Positions 24,953 through 33,602 of a stretch of 53,868 nucleotides of DNA are shown in pieces. Source of the DNA: Planctomycetota bacterium (lineage in GTDB: Bacteria > Planctomycetota > UBA1135 > GCA-002686595); the NCBI GenBank assembly GCA_028278425.1, contig JANQEJ010000112.1:1-53868 (forward strand). The letters are read 5' to 3'. The notes under the pieces were generated by a model. It ran no database searches. It saw only the letters and a list, made by a program, of their open reading frames with translations, and had not been told where the DNA came from. The position numbers and the translations under genes are program-made. How positions within the stretch are numbered: position 1 is the stretch's first letter; every line of letters starts with the position of its first letter.

Positions 24953-25674
24953 CGAACGCGGCGGTGGAACGGCGGCGGCGGCTCCAGCGCGTCGCGGAAC
25001 GCCAGGAAGGCGCGCTTCAGCTCTGCCCAGCTTCGCCCCGCTCGCTCTTCGAGCAGCTCCCGGTAGTTGGAGCGGTCCAGCTCGAGGTAGAGCTCCCAGA
25101 AGGCGTCCTCGCCCAGCTCCGCCTGGAGCCACTTCACGCACGCGGCGGCCGTGTTGCCCTCGTCGTCGCCGCTGTAGCCGCGCGCGAAGATCGCGTCGAG
25201 ATCCCAGACGTCCGCGGGCGCGTTCCAGGCGAGCCGGTAGAGCTCGCACACCTGCGTCTCGCCGTTCGCGGTGATCGTGCGCGCCTCCCGCACACGACAG
25301 ATCCCCTCGTCGAGGCGTCCCGGCGCGTCGGGGTTCAGGTCGTGCAGCACGATGTGGATGAACTCGTGCGGCGAGGTGAGCTGCGACTCCGCGTCGTAGC
25401 GATAGTGGACGCGGCGCAGGACCAGGTTGGACCAGCCGAAGTTGCTTGGGTACTCGTGCAGGTAGACGTCGTACGCCGGATCCTCGGGGACGAACGGCAC
25501 CTGGTCGAAGACCGCGAGATATGCGGCTTCGAAGTCCCGCCGCACCTCGTCGAGATGACGTTCCGCGTGCGAGCCGGGGCGGTAGTGGATCGTCAGGTGC
25601 TCCGTTTGCGTCTCTTCCCAGCGCCCTACCGCGCATGCTGGAGCCAGAAGCAAGAGCGCGCCGATTCGCTTCAT
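24949..25674 (-). CDS. Lipoprotein with gluzincin-type metallopeptidase motif (peptidase MA-like)
   Basis: 241 residues from ATG 25674 (a GTG directly upstream is also in frame). The lipoprotein leader is MKRIGALLLLAPAC with Cys14. The zinc motif HEFIH (His103, Glu104, His107) is followed 16 residues later by Glu123 in GRLDEGI, the arrangement of gluzincins. The N-terminal strand EHLTIHYRPGSHAERHLDEV is characteristic of the MA-like and DUF1570-type group, which read FE.....HF.+ before the peptidase helix. It is probably anchored in the periplasmic leaflet of a membrane. The substrate is unknown. It converges with the GNAT gene and is divergent from the beta-helix protein (26 bp between starts). 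Confidence 0.8.
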   Translation of the reverse strand: MKRIGALLLLAPACAVGRWEETQTEHLTIHYRPGSHAERHLDEVRRDFEAAYLAVFDQVPFVPEDPAYDVYLHEYPSNFGWSNLVLRRVHYRYDAESQLTSPHEFIHIVLHDLNPDAPGRLDEGICRVREARTITANGETQVCELYRLAWNAPADVWDLDAIFARGYSGDDEGNTAAACVKWLQAELGEDAFWELYLELDRSNYRELLEERAGRSWAELKRAFLAFRDALEPPPPFHRRVR

Positions 25675-25700
25675 CACCGGCGGAGTATAGACTGGCCTTC

Positions 25701-26315
25701 ATGCTCGTGGAGCACGACGGCAAGCGTCCGACGGTCGATCCGAGCGCCTACGTGGCCCCGAACGCCACGCTCGCGGGCGACGTCACCGTCGGCGCCAACT
25801 CGCGCGTTCTCTTCGGCGCGGTTGTCACCGCCGACGGCGGCCCCGTCAAGATCGGCGAGCGCTGCGTCGTGATGGAAAACGCGGTCGTGCGCGGCACGAA
25901 GCGGCACCCGGCGAGCATCGCCGACTGCGTGCTCGTCGGGCCGCGCGCCTACCTGACCGGCTGCACGGTCGAGGACTGCGCCTTCCTCGCGACGGGCGTG
26001 ACGATCTTCAACGGCGCGCGGATCGGCTGCGGAGCCGAGGTGCGCGTCAACGGCGTCGTACACATCAAGACGCAGCTCGCCGCCGGCGCGACGGTTCCGA
26101 TCGGCTGGGTGGCCGTGGGCGACCCGGCCTGGATCCTGCCGCCGGACAAGCACGAGGAGATCTGGAAGATCCAGGAGCCGCTGGACTTCCCGCGCGAGAT
26201 CTTCGGCGTGAAGCGCTCCGCCGACGTCGAGGCGATGACCCGCGAGATCATGGAGCGCTACACGCGCGCCCTCGCCGGACGGCTCGACGACCGGGTGCTC
26301 GGGTCAGAGGGCTGA
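25701..26315 (+). CDS. Left-handed beta-helix (gamma-carbonic-anhydrase-like) protein
   Basis: 204 residues with hexapeptide repeats: VDPSAYVAPNATLAGDVTVG, VLFGAVVTADGGPVKIGERC, VVMENAVVRGTKRHPASIAD, VLVGPRAYLTGCTVEDC. The C-terminal helix EEIWKIQEPLDFPREIFGVK packs against such trimers. The family includes gamma carbonic anhydrases and PaaY/CaiE-type proteins. The three zinc histidines expected for the anhydrase are not clearly present, so a CoA-thioesterase-like or structural role is also possible. ATG 25701 starts the repeat region cleanly; longer open frame upstream overlaps the divergent lipoprotein. Its last 12 bases overlap the convergent Rieske gene. Confidence 0.82.
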   Translation: MLVEHDGKRPTVDPSAYVAPNATLAGDVTVGANSRVLFGAVVTADGGPVKIGERCVVMENAVVRGTKRHPASIADCVLVGPRAYLTGCTVEDCAFLATGVTIFNGARIGCGAEVRVNGVVHIKTQLAAGATVPIGWVAVGDPAWILPPDKHEEIWKIQEPLDFPREIFGVKRSADVEAMTREIMERYTRALAGRLDDRVLGSEG

Positions 26316-27413
26316 CGCGCGCAGGTCCGCCGCGAGCAGGCGGTGGAAGTGGTACATCCCGTGCTCGACCGTCGGCGCGTAGCGGCCGGAGTCGTACGCC
26401 GCCGAGTTGAGGCCGCGCTGGACCTGCTCCGACACCCAAACGTCCTCCTGCTGGGTCTCGTCGCTCGTGGCGAGGCTGTCATCGACGAAGGCGTCGTCGC
26501 CGTCGCCCTGGAACCAGTAGTCGAAGACGACCTCGCAGCGATCGGGCCCGACCGGCACCACCAGGTTCGTGTCCAGCGTCGGCCCGTAGCGGTTGAGCAT
26601 CAGGTTGGGATAGATCCAGGCGTAGACCGCGCCCTCGCCGATGCGCGCGCCCAGGTCCTTGCCGACGCTCGCGCCCGGATCCTCGTGGGACGGGCACGTC
26701 TGCACGTTGAAGCGCCCGAAGACCTCGGTCTTGTACTTCGTCAGGTCGAGCTGGCTGGCGAGCCCGTGGTGCAGGTGCGAGATGTGGTAGCCGCCGTCGA
26801 GGTAGTTGTCGACGAACACCTTCCAGTTGCACTGCATCGGGTAGGTGCGTCGCAGCACCCAGCGCATGCCGGCGAGCTCGGCGGGATCGAGGAACGGCAC
26901 GAGGTCGGCGAGCTCCTCCGCGACCGTGCGTTCGGGATACCCGGCGTGCAGGAACACCAGCGGGCCGAACTCCTCGACCTGGACGGGAACGAGCCCGTAG
27001 CGCTCGCGCTCGAAGTCCTGCAAACCCGCGGAACGCGGCGCGCTCTTGAGCGAGCCGTCCAGGTTGTACGTCCAGCCGTGGTAGGGGCAGACGAGCTCTT
27101 CCACGCACGCCTCGCCGTCGGCCACGCGCGCCGCGTGGTGGCGGCACACGTTGTGGAAGCCGCGCAGGACGCCGTCGTCTCCGCGGACGACGACGTAGGC
27201 GTCGCCGAGGACGTCGGTCGTGACGCGCGCGCCGCGCTCGCGGACCTGATCGGCGCGGCAGGCGAAGATCCAGCTCGCGCGGAAGACCGCGGACCGCTCG
27301 CGTTCGAGGAACTCCGGCGCCGTGTACCAGGTCGACGGCGGCGTCCACGCCGACGCGATCGGAAGCTCCGCGTCGAAGCGTTCGATCTCGCGTTCGATCT
27401 CGTCGATGTCCAT
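26304..27413 (-). CDS. Rieske non-haem iron oxygenase alpha subunit
   Basis: 369 residues. The Rieske [2Fe-2S] site is Cys90-x-His92 (NVCRHH) and Cys109-x2-His112 (VCPYHGW). The mononuclear iron site follows in NWKVFVDNYLDGGYHISHLH, where Asn203/Asp206 with His210 and His215 match the N-Y-x-D-x-x-H-x4-H pattern of ring-hydroxylating and choline-monooxygenase-type alpha subunits. Such enzymes insert oxygen using electrons from a separate reductase, which is not seen here. The preceding gene in the operon is a DapB-like dehydrogenase ending two bases before this start, hinting that the substrate or product passes between them. Choline or another small aliphatic substrate is possible but cannot be fixed. 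Confidence 0.9.
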   Translation of the reverse strand: MDIDEIEREIERFDAELPIASAWTPPSTWYTAPEFLERERSAVFRASWIFACRADQVRERGARVTTDVLGDAYVVVRGDDGVLRGFHNVCRHHAARVADGEACVEELVCPYHGWTYNLDGSLKSAPRSAGLQDFERERYGLVPVQVEEFGPLVFLHAGYPERTVAEELADLVPFLDPAELAGMRWVLRRTYPMQCNWKVFVDNYLDGGYHISHLHHGLASQLDLTKYKTEVFGRFNVQTCPSHEDPGASVGKDLGARIGEGAVYAWIYPNLMLNRYGPTLDTNLVVPVGPDRCEVVFDYWFQGDGDDAFVDDSLATSDETQQEDVWVSEQVQRGLNSAAYDSGRYAPTVEHGMYHFHRLLAADLRASAL

Positions 27414-27414
27414 G

Positions 27415-28413
27415 CTAGCCCTCCGGGCGCGCGCAACCCTGCATCGGCAGGGTGGCCATCGTGTGCAGCCCCGGCGCGGCGGTGCGCAACGCTCGGATCG
27501 AGTTGAGCACGATCGCCGACGTCGCGGTGTCGCCGTGTACGCCGCCCTTCCAGACGAGATCCAGCGGCGGGTCGCCGTCCACCTCGACGCGGTCGTGCGG
27601 ATCGGGCTGCGCGATCGCGGCCTGGAAAACGAGCTCGGCGACGGATTCGTCTCCGACGTAGCCGCGCGCCACCTGGCGCACGCCGGAGGAGTGACCGGCC
27701 GGAATCGGACCGAGCGCGCAATCGAGGTCGCGCTCCGCCTTGACCGGCGTCAGCTCTTCCTCCCAGCGGTCGAAGGTCCAGCCGAGGTAGTGGCCGACGA
27801 AGTGGAGCGACTCGCCCAGCCCGACGTGGCGCAGCGTCCCCTCGGCAGCCCGCGCCTCGAAGGCGGCGTCGTCGAGACCGGCGCCGATCTTGCGCTGGAA
27901 GGGAACCCGGCGCGACGAGGCGTCCTGGAGCCGCGTCACCCTGATCGAGCGGACCGCGTTGCAGGCGGTCGTCGTACAGACCGCGAAGGCGTCCATCAGA
28001 AAGCCCGGGTTGACGCCGGTGCCGAGCACGCGCCCGCCGTTTCGGATCGCGCGCTCGTCGAGCTCCTGCGCGAAGACCGGATGGCGCAGCCACGGATAGG
28101 CGAGCTCCTCGCACGTGCTCAGGACGGCGACGCCGTGATCCAGCAGTGTGCGCAGCGTCGGCATGACCAGCTCGAGGTCAGAGCTCGTCGTCACGATCGC
28201 GCAGTCGACGGAGCTCCAGTCCGCAACCTCCTCCACCGTTGCAACGACCCGCACGCCGGCCGGGGCTCCGGAGGCGAGCTCGCTCAGCTCCTTGCCCGCG
28301 ACGTCGTTCGCGGGGTCCACCGCGGCGACGACCTCGCCGAGGCGCCGGGCGTAGAAGTCGCTCACGATGCGGCGCCCGAGCGGCCCGAGGCCCACCTGAA
28401 GCACGCGCGTCAC
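27415..28413 (-). CDS. NAD(P)-dependent dehydrogenase of the DapB-like family (2,4-diaminopentanoate dehydrogenase-like)
   Basis: 332 residues from GTG 28413, which overlaps the stop of trmB as GTGA. The N-terminal Rossmann motif is VLQVGLGPLGRRIVSDFYAR, with the acidic strand end AAVDPANDVAG. Next come DCAIVTTSSDLELV and AVLSTCEELAYPW, which is the pattern of dihydrodipicolinate-reductase-like proteins lacking the classical DapB catalytic HH motif. GRVLGTGVNPGFLMDAFAV is the other family signature. True DapB makes tetrahydrodipicolinate; these longer relatives act on amino-keto or imine compounds. It lies between TrmB and the Rieske oxygenase in a compact minus-strand operon. Confidence 0.8.
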   Translation of the reverse strand: MTRVLQVGLGPLGRRIVSDFYARRLGEVVAAVDPANDVAGKELSELASGAPAGVRVVATVEEVADWSSVDCAIVTTSSDLELVMPTLRTLLDHGVAVLSTCEELAYPWLRHPVFAQELDERAIRNGGRVLGTGVNPGFLMDAFAVCTTTACNAVRSIRVTRLQDASSRRVPFQRKIGAGLDDAAFEARAAEGTLRHVGLGESLHFVGHYLGWTFDRWEEELTPVKAERDLDCALGPIPAGHSSGVRQVARGYVGDESVAELVFQAAIAQPDPHDRVEVDGDPPLDLVWKGGVHGDTATSAIVLNSIRALRTAAPGLHTMATLPMQGCARPEG

Positions 28414-29459
28414 CGCGCCGCCTCCTCGCCGAGGTTGTGGTGGACGACGGCGAGCTCCGGATGGTGCTCGCGCAGCCATTCGCCGAGACGCCACACGGCT
28501 CGCTTCACGCCGAAGGTGGGGTGCGGGTCCCCCAGGCCGGAAAGCTTGACCAGGAGCTTCCCGTCCGGCTGACCGACGACCTGAAGCGCGAATTCCTGTC
28601 GCAGCTTGTCCTCCTTCACGAGCGCCTCGACCAGGCCGACGGGTTTGTCGCGTTGGTTCTCCCGCCGGTACGCGGCCACCAGCTTGACGACGGTTTCCAC
28701 GTCGCGGTGCGACTCCCGATGCACGCTGGTCGCGAAACCGTCGAAGAGCCGCTCGGCGTCGAACGCGCCTTGAAGGGTGAGGCTGGGCATGGCGTCGAGG
28801 TCGTCAAAGGCGGCGCGGGGGGGTACCGAATCCGGTGAGGCCGCCTTGCGCCAGGGAAAGTAATGGATCGGAATGCCCTCGGCCATCGCCTTGCGCTGGT
28901 ACTTCGTCGTCTCGCGGCCCGGAAGCTCGGCCACTTCGGTCGTGCCGAGGCGCGGTTCGAACCAGCTCTGCGTCTCGAGGGCGTCGCGTACCCAGTCGGC
29001 GTACTCAGCGTGATCGGTGACGATCGTCAGCGGCGCCGCCTCCGTCATGCGGTCGGCGAGCAGCGCGAGGAACTCGGCGCGGATCAGCCGGCGCCGGTGG
29101 TGGCGCTCCTTGGGCCACGGACACGGGTGGTTGACGAAGACCTCGACCAGGGCGCCCGGCTCGATCAGGTAGTGCAGCACGTTGGAGGCTTCGCCGAGGA
29201 CCGCGCGCACGTTCGCGAGCCCACCCCTGTCGAGCCGGCGGAAGAGGTGCGTCGCGGAGGTCCAGGAGAGCTCGACGCCGAGGTGGTCGCGCTCGGGACG
29301 TCGTCGCGCTTCGCGCTCCAGGAACTCGCCGTTGCCGAAGCCGATCTCGAGCGCGAGCGGCGCCTTCCGTCCGAAGCGCGCCGCCCAGTCGACCGGCCAG
29401 TCGCACCGCTTCCACGGGACGAGCCAGTCGGCGATGGAATGACAGAGCGGGCGTCCCAT
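28410..29459 (-). CDS. trmB: tRNA (guanine-N7)-methyltransferase TrmB with C-terminal extension
   Basis: 349 residues against about 210-240 in typical TrmB. The SAM-binding motif is LALEIGFGNGEFLEREAR, followed by LGVELSWTSATHLFRRL. The signature usually written FPDPWPKKRHHKRR appears as FVNHPCPWPKERHHRRRLIR: the Asp of PDPW is Cys and a residue is inserted. TTKYQRKAMAEGIPIHYFPW resembles the T-x-Y-E-x-K/R segment that binds tRNA. The last 130 or so residues (AMPSLTLQGAFDAERLFDGF onwards) form an extra domain of alternating strands and helices that is not part of standard TrmB. It makes m7G46 in tRNA. It is the first gene of the operon and is divergent from the FG-GAP protein gene. Confidence 0.85.
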   Translation of the reverse strand: MGRPLCHSIADWLVPWKRCDWPVDWAARFGRKAPLALEIGFGNGEFLEREARRRPERDHLGVELSWTSATHLFRRLDRGGLANVRAVLGEASNVLHYLIEPGALVEVFVNHPCPWPKERHHRRRLIRAEFLALLADRMTEAAPLTIVTDHAEYADWVRDALETQSWFEPRLGTTEVAELPGRETTKYQRKAMAEGIPIHYFPWRKAASPDSVPPRAAFDDLDAMPSLTLQGAFDAERLFDGFATSVHRESHRDVETVVKLVAAYRRENQRDKPVGLVEALVKEDKLRQEFALQVVGQPDGKLLVKLSGLGDPHPTFGVKRAVWRLGEWLREHHPELAVVHHNLGEEAAR

Positions 29460-29584
29460 TCAGCTCAGGTCACGCCGGGCCGGTAAGGAGACTGTGACGG
29501 GGGCGCGAGACATGGAGCGGCACTCTACAAGAGTCCCCCCGTGCTTGGAGCGTGCGCTTAGAATCCGGAGAGGAGGTTCGATTC

Positions 29585-32500
29585 ATGCGGCGATTCTTGG
29601 GTGGCATCGTTCTGTTCAGCGCCTCTTCCCTTGCGTTCCCTCAGGCGACGATCTCGAACGGAGAGATCACGGTCACGGTCAACCCGCTCGGTCTCCTGAC
29701 CGACGTTCCATCGGGCGGCCTTCAGACCTACGACGGCAAGATCGCGCGGCTCGCAGTCGGCACGCCGGAGTGGTTCGGCGTCCGCTACGACGACGCGTCC
29801 GGCCATCACGAATTCGTCGGAAGCGGAGCGCAGCCCGATTGGGCCGCCGGCCGGCTGCCCGTCCAGCCGGTGTCGTTCCACGCGACCGACCGCGAGGTGA
29901 TCTCGGTGACGCGCGCCGGCGATCTAGAGATCACCACGTGGATCCACTTCGATCCCGACGGCCCTTACCTGCTCGCGAACGGCGGCCTTCGCAACGTGGG
30001 CACGCAGCCGATCAGAAACATCTACTACACGCGCGAGTGGGGGGACATGAACCGCGCCTGGTCCTTCCCCGACGACATGGAGGTGCCGCTTCCGCTCGGC
30101 CCGCACATCCAGCGGCGCGCCTGGATGTTCGGCACCCTGCTGCCCGGGATGGAGGAGGGGGCCGGCTTCTCGTACATCGCAACGCCCGCGAGCGATCCGC
30201 CTCCCGGCCCGCCGGGTGGCGTCGACGTGCCCCTCTCCCAGTGGATGGGTGGTTCGTGGCCCACGGGGCTCGTCGTCGGTTTGACGAACGGCATCTCCTG
30301 GGGCGACCACAACGCGGACGGGTATCCGGACATCGTCGCGCTGCAAGGCGGTCGCGTGCTCGAGAACCTCGGCGGCCAGGACTGGGCCTTCGTCGCCGAC
30401 CTGAAGGCGCTCCTGCCGTTCGCGCAGCGCCGCTACGGCGTTTCGTTCGGCGACTACAACGAGGACGGTCTGCCCGACATCGGCTGCGAGCCGCGAGACT
30501 TTCCGGGCGACACGTGCGTGCATCTCTTCCGCAACGATGGAGCGGCGACGTTCGTCGACGTGGCCGGCGACCCGGCGATCCTCGACGTCCAGGCCTGCAA
30601 CTCGCACGCGGAGACGATCTGCTGGGGCGACGTCGATGGGGATACGCTCCTCGATTGGTTCCTTCCCGTGTATCCGGCGTGGCACTTCGGAGGTCCGGGG
30701 AACTTCTTCTACTACAACCTCGGTCCGGTGGGCCCCGGCGGCGCCTACGCGTTCCAGGAGCAGAGCCTACAATCCGGCCTCGACAACCCGTGTTGTACGA
30801 CCTCAAGGCCCGAGGGCGCGCAGTTCGTCGACACCGACTTCGACGGCGATTTCGATCTCTTCTGCAACGGAACGCTGTACCGCAACATCTCGACGCCCGG
30901 AACCGCGCTCTTCGACGACCCGACGGCGAACGTCGGGATCCAGTTCAGCTCCATGCTCGAGGAGGGGATCGTCTTCTTCGACAAGGAGATGGACGGCGAC
31001 TTCGACCTGGTCGTCATCTACTCGAACGGGACGATCGGCGTGCGCCTGTACGAGGCGCGCGGCGACGGCTCCTACGTGATGCTCCCGACGAGCGTGATCG
31101 ATAGCCATCTCACCGGGCTCGATCTCGGTGTCTCCGCCGAGGACTGGGACAACGATGGGGACATGGACTTCACCACGCGCCAGGTCTTCCGCCGCAACCA
31201 GTTCATGGAAACCGGCACCGCGACGTTCACCGTCGCGACGACCACGATCCCGGCGTCGCACATCACCTCGGCGACGCCGGCGTGGGCCGACTGGGACTTC
31301 GACGGGGACCTCGACTGCGCGCTGGGCAACTGGCTCAGCACCGGGCACTTCTACGAGAACACGCTCTACGACGCGACGACGCCCGACAACGAGCGGCGCA
31401 ACGTGCGCGTGCGCGTGATGCGCGACTCCGCGACCGTGCCCGCCGGGCTGGAGAACGAGTACGGCGCCATCGTCGAGATTCACGTTGCCGGCGAGGAGAA
31501 CGGCCCGCGCCGCAAGAAGTTCGTCTCGAGCTCGGCCGGCTATCTCAACCAGAACGAGTATCCGCTGCACTTCGCGCTTCCGCCGGATCCCGCGCCCGCC
31601 GATCCGGACGTGGATCTCGTGTTCGACGTCACGGTGGACCTCTCCGGGCCCCCCGGCGACGGCTTTCTCCGCATCGACAAGCACGTGAACCCGGTTCTCG
31701 GCGACGTCCGGCTCGCCGCGCTCGTCGACCGAGAGATCACGGTGTTTCGCAGTGGCAAGGTCGTGATCGACGGCTGTGCGTTCGCGCCGGCGCCCGCGCA
31801 GTCGATCGTGCACGACACGACGACCGGCGGTCTCGCCGTGCCGACGCCGGTGGCCGCGCTGCCGGCGCCGTCCGCGCTGCCCGCCGACAGCTTCATCGGG
31901 ATCGAGTTCGACACGCTGGCCGCCGGCCCCGTGCGGGTGGTCGAGGTGATCCTCGACGCTCAGCTCGACGCGAGCACGAGTTGCTCCGGCGAGACGGCGA
32001 ACCTGACGCTGTGGGACGTCACCAACCCCGGGAGCCCGTTCGTCGTCGACAGCGGACGCCTCGACACGCTGACCGTGGGGACGAACGACCGCTCCTACCT
32101 CCGCACGAACTTCCTGCTGGAAGCCGGCCGCGTCTTCCGCATCGTAGCCGCGGCGACCGAGGGCCGCGGGACGACGGTGGCCGCTCCGGTGACGACCGGG
32201 GCCGTCACGGTGACGGGCGGTCTCAACTTCGTCGACGCGACGCCGTGCGACGCGACCGAGGTGATCGCCGCCGCGCTGTCGAACGACGTCCCGATCGCGC
32301 TCCGCTTCAGCGAGGATCCCGGGTCGCCCTTCGTCGACCTCGGCTTCGGCCTGGCCGGAGCCGGCGGGGAGCCAGTGCTGAGCGGAGCGGGCGTACTTGC
32401 GCCCGGAACGCCCTATTCCCTGACGCTGACCAACGCGGCGCCCAACACGCCGGTGGCGCTTGTCGTCGGCCTCTCCCAGGACTGCTTCCCGGCCTTCGGC

Positions 32501-32698
32501 GGGACGGTGGTGCCGGCGCTCGACTTCATCGCCCATGGACTGATGACGAACGGAACCGGAGCGCTGGCCGGGAACGACACCTGGCCGTCCGATCTCGCGC
32601 CGGGCACGAGCGTCTACTACCAGATGGCGACCCTCGACGCGGGAGCGGTTCAGGGCGTCGCCTTCTCGAACGCGCTCGCGGCGAGCTCGCAGCCCTAG
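29585..32698 (+). CDS. Secreted FG-GAP/VCBS repeat protein with ASPIC/UnbV domain
   Basis: 1037 residues. ATG 29585 follows AGGAGG (29571-29576) by eight bases and begins a signal peptide (MRRFLGGIVLFSASSLAF). After an N-terminal beta domain there are seven or more calcium-binding-type repeats with D-x-D/N-x-D-G: DHNADGYPD, DYNEDGLPD, DVDGDTLLD, DTDFDGDFD, DKEMDGDFD, DWDNDGDMD, DWDFDGDLD, as in FG-GAP propellers. Next, NVRVRVMRDSATVPAGLENE and KKFVSSSAGYLNQNEYPLHF fit ASPIC/UnbV. After beta sandwiches the C-terminus (AGTPYSLTLTNAAPNTPVAL-like) resembles the lineage module in the endonuclease paralogues. It is probably a surface or secreted adhesin-like or glycan-handling protein. Confidence 0.88.
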   Translation: MRRFLGGIVLFSASSLAFPQATISNGEITVTVNPLGLLTDVPSGGLQTYDGKIARLAVGTPEWFGVRYDDASGHHEFVGSGAQPDWAAGRLPVQPVSFHATDREVISVTRAGDLEITTWIHFDPDGPYLLANGGLRNVGTQPIRNIYYTREWGDMNRAWSFPDDMEVPLPLGPHIQRRAWMFGTLLPGMEEGAGFSYIATPASDPPPGPPGGVDVPLSQWMGGSWPTGLVVGLTNGISWGDHNADGYPDIVALQGGRVLENLGGQDWAFVADLKALLPFAQRRYGVSFGDYNEDGLPDIGCEPRDFPGDTCVHLFRNDGAATFVDVAGDPAILDVQACNSHAETICWGDVDGDTLLDWFLPVYPAWHFGGPGNFFYYNLGPVGPGGAYAFQEQSLQSGLDNPCCTTSRPEGAQFVDTDFDGDFDLFCNGTLYRNISTPGTALFDDPTANVGIQFSSMLEEGIVFFDKEMDGDFDLVVIYSNGTIGVRLYEARGDGSYVMLPTSVIDSHLTGLDLGVSAEDWDNDGDMDFTTRQVFRRNQFMETGTATFTVATTTIPASHITSATPAWADWDFDGDLDCALGNWLSTGHFYENTLYDATTPDNERRNVRVRVMRDSATVPAGLENEYGAIVEIHVAGEENGPRRKKFVSSSAGYLNQNEYPLHFALPPDPAPADPDVDLVFDVTVDLSGPPGDGFLRIDKHVNPVLGDVRLAALVDREITVFRSGKVVIDGCAFAPAPAQSIVHDTTTGGLAVPTPVAALPAPSALPADSFIGIEFDTLAAGPVRVVEVILDAQLDASTSCSGETANLTLWDVTNPGSPFVVDSGRLDTLTVGTNDRSYLRTNFLLEAGRVFRIVAAATEGRGTTVAAPVTTGAVTVTGGLNFVDATPCDATEVIAAALSNDVPIALRFSEDPGSPFVDLGFGLAGAGGEPVLSGAGVLAPGTPYSLTLTNAAPNTPVALVVGLSQDCFPAFGGTVVPALDFIAHGLMTNGTGALAGNDTWPSDLAPGTSVYYQMATLDAGAVQGVAFSNALAASSQP

Positions 32699-32723
32699 CG
32701 ACACCGCCGCCCGTTCGCGCAGA

Positions 32724-33602
32724 ATGCGCCGCGTGACGGCGGCGCAGACGGTGCTGATCGGAGTCGACGGCGGAGCCAGCCGCGTGCGGGCGCATCGCGT
32801 CGAGCCGCCGAAGGACGGTGGGCGGTTCGCGCTCGCCGCGGAGCGGGCGGAGTCGCCGCACGACGGGGACGCGCAGACCTGCGTCGTCGCCGCGGCCGCG
32901 TGCATCGCGAAGGTGGCCGAGCGCGCCGGCGGGGGGCGTGTGCTCTTCGGCATGGGCATGCCCGGGATCAAGACCGCCGACGGTCGCGGGATCGTCAAGG
33001 CGCTCCACGGGCCGGTCGCGTCGAACTTCCTGGCGCGGCTCGAGAAGCGGCTCAGCTCTTTCGGCGTCGAGCTCGAGCGATCTTGCGAGCGGCTCGACGG
33101 CGACGGCTACCTGTGCGGCGTGGGCGAGGAGCACGCCGAAGAGGGGCTCTTCCACGCGGTGAGGAACGCCTACTACGTCGGCGGCGGGACCGGCGTGGCG
33201 GAGTGCCTCAAGCTCGACGGCCAGGTCGTCGCGCTCGAGGACGCGCACGTGCTGCGCGCCTGGGAGCTCGGCGCGGAGGAGGGCGTGTCGCTCTCGTCGA
33301 TCAATGCGAGCCTCCGCGAGCGCGTCGCCGAGAAGACGCTCGACGTCTTCGAGGACGCCGCGCGGTCCCTGGGCGAGCTGATCCGCCAACGCTGCGAGGA
33401 GTTGCCGCTCGAGCGGGTCGTCGTCGGTCAGCGCCTGGGCGAGCTCTTCGCCCGGCCGGACCTGCGGCCGCTGCTGCCGGTGGGCCTGGCCGCGGCGGGC
33501 GTGAATCCCGCGTTGGTCGTGCTCTCGCGTCTGCCCGAGGCCCCCGCGCTCGGCGCGGCCGTGCTCGCCTACGAGCGAGCGCGCGGAGTCGTGGATGGCT
33601 GA
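32724..33602 (+). CDS. ASKHA-superfamily sugar kinase (BadF/BcrA-type, N-acetylglucosamine kinase-like)
   Basis: 292 residues. The phosphate-1 loop is VLIGVDGGASRVRAHRVEPP, typical of BadF/BcrA-type ATPases and N-acetylglucosamine kinase-like proteins. GRVLFGMGMPGIKTADGRGI and YYVGGGTGVAECLKLDGQVV supply the connecting strand and second phosphate loop. The segment DGYLCGVGEEHAEEGL is acidic and may hold the catalytic Asp. The protein ends PEAPALGAAVLAYE, the usual last-helix motif of these kinases. It overlaps the transporter start by eight bases and heads a four-gene operon with symporter, cytochrome c and DUF1080 protein. Function as a kinase of the imported sugar is inferred. Confidence 0.78.
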   Translation: MRRVTAAQTVLIGVDGGASRVRAHRVEPPKDGGRFALAAERAESPHDGDAQTCVVAAAACIAKVAERAGGGRVLFGMGMPGIKTADGRGIVKALHGPVASNFLARLEKRLSSFGVELERSCERLDGDGYLCGVGEEHAEEGLFHAVRNAYYVGGGTGVAECLKLDGQVVALEDAHVLRAWELGAEEGVSLSSINASLRERVAEKTLDVFEDAARSLGELIRQRCEELPLERVVVGQRLGELFARPDLRPLLPVGLAAAGVNPALVVLSRLPEAPALGAAVLAYERARGVVDG

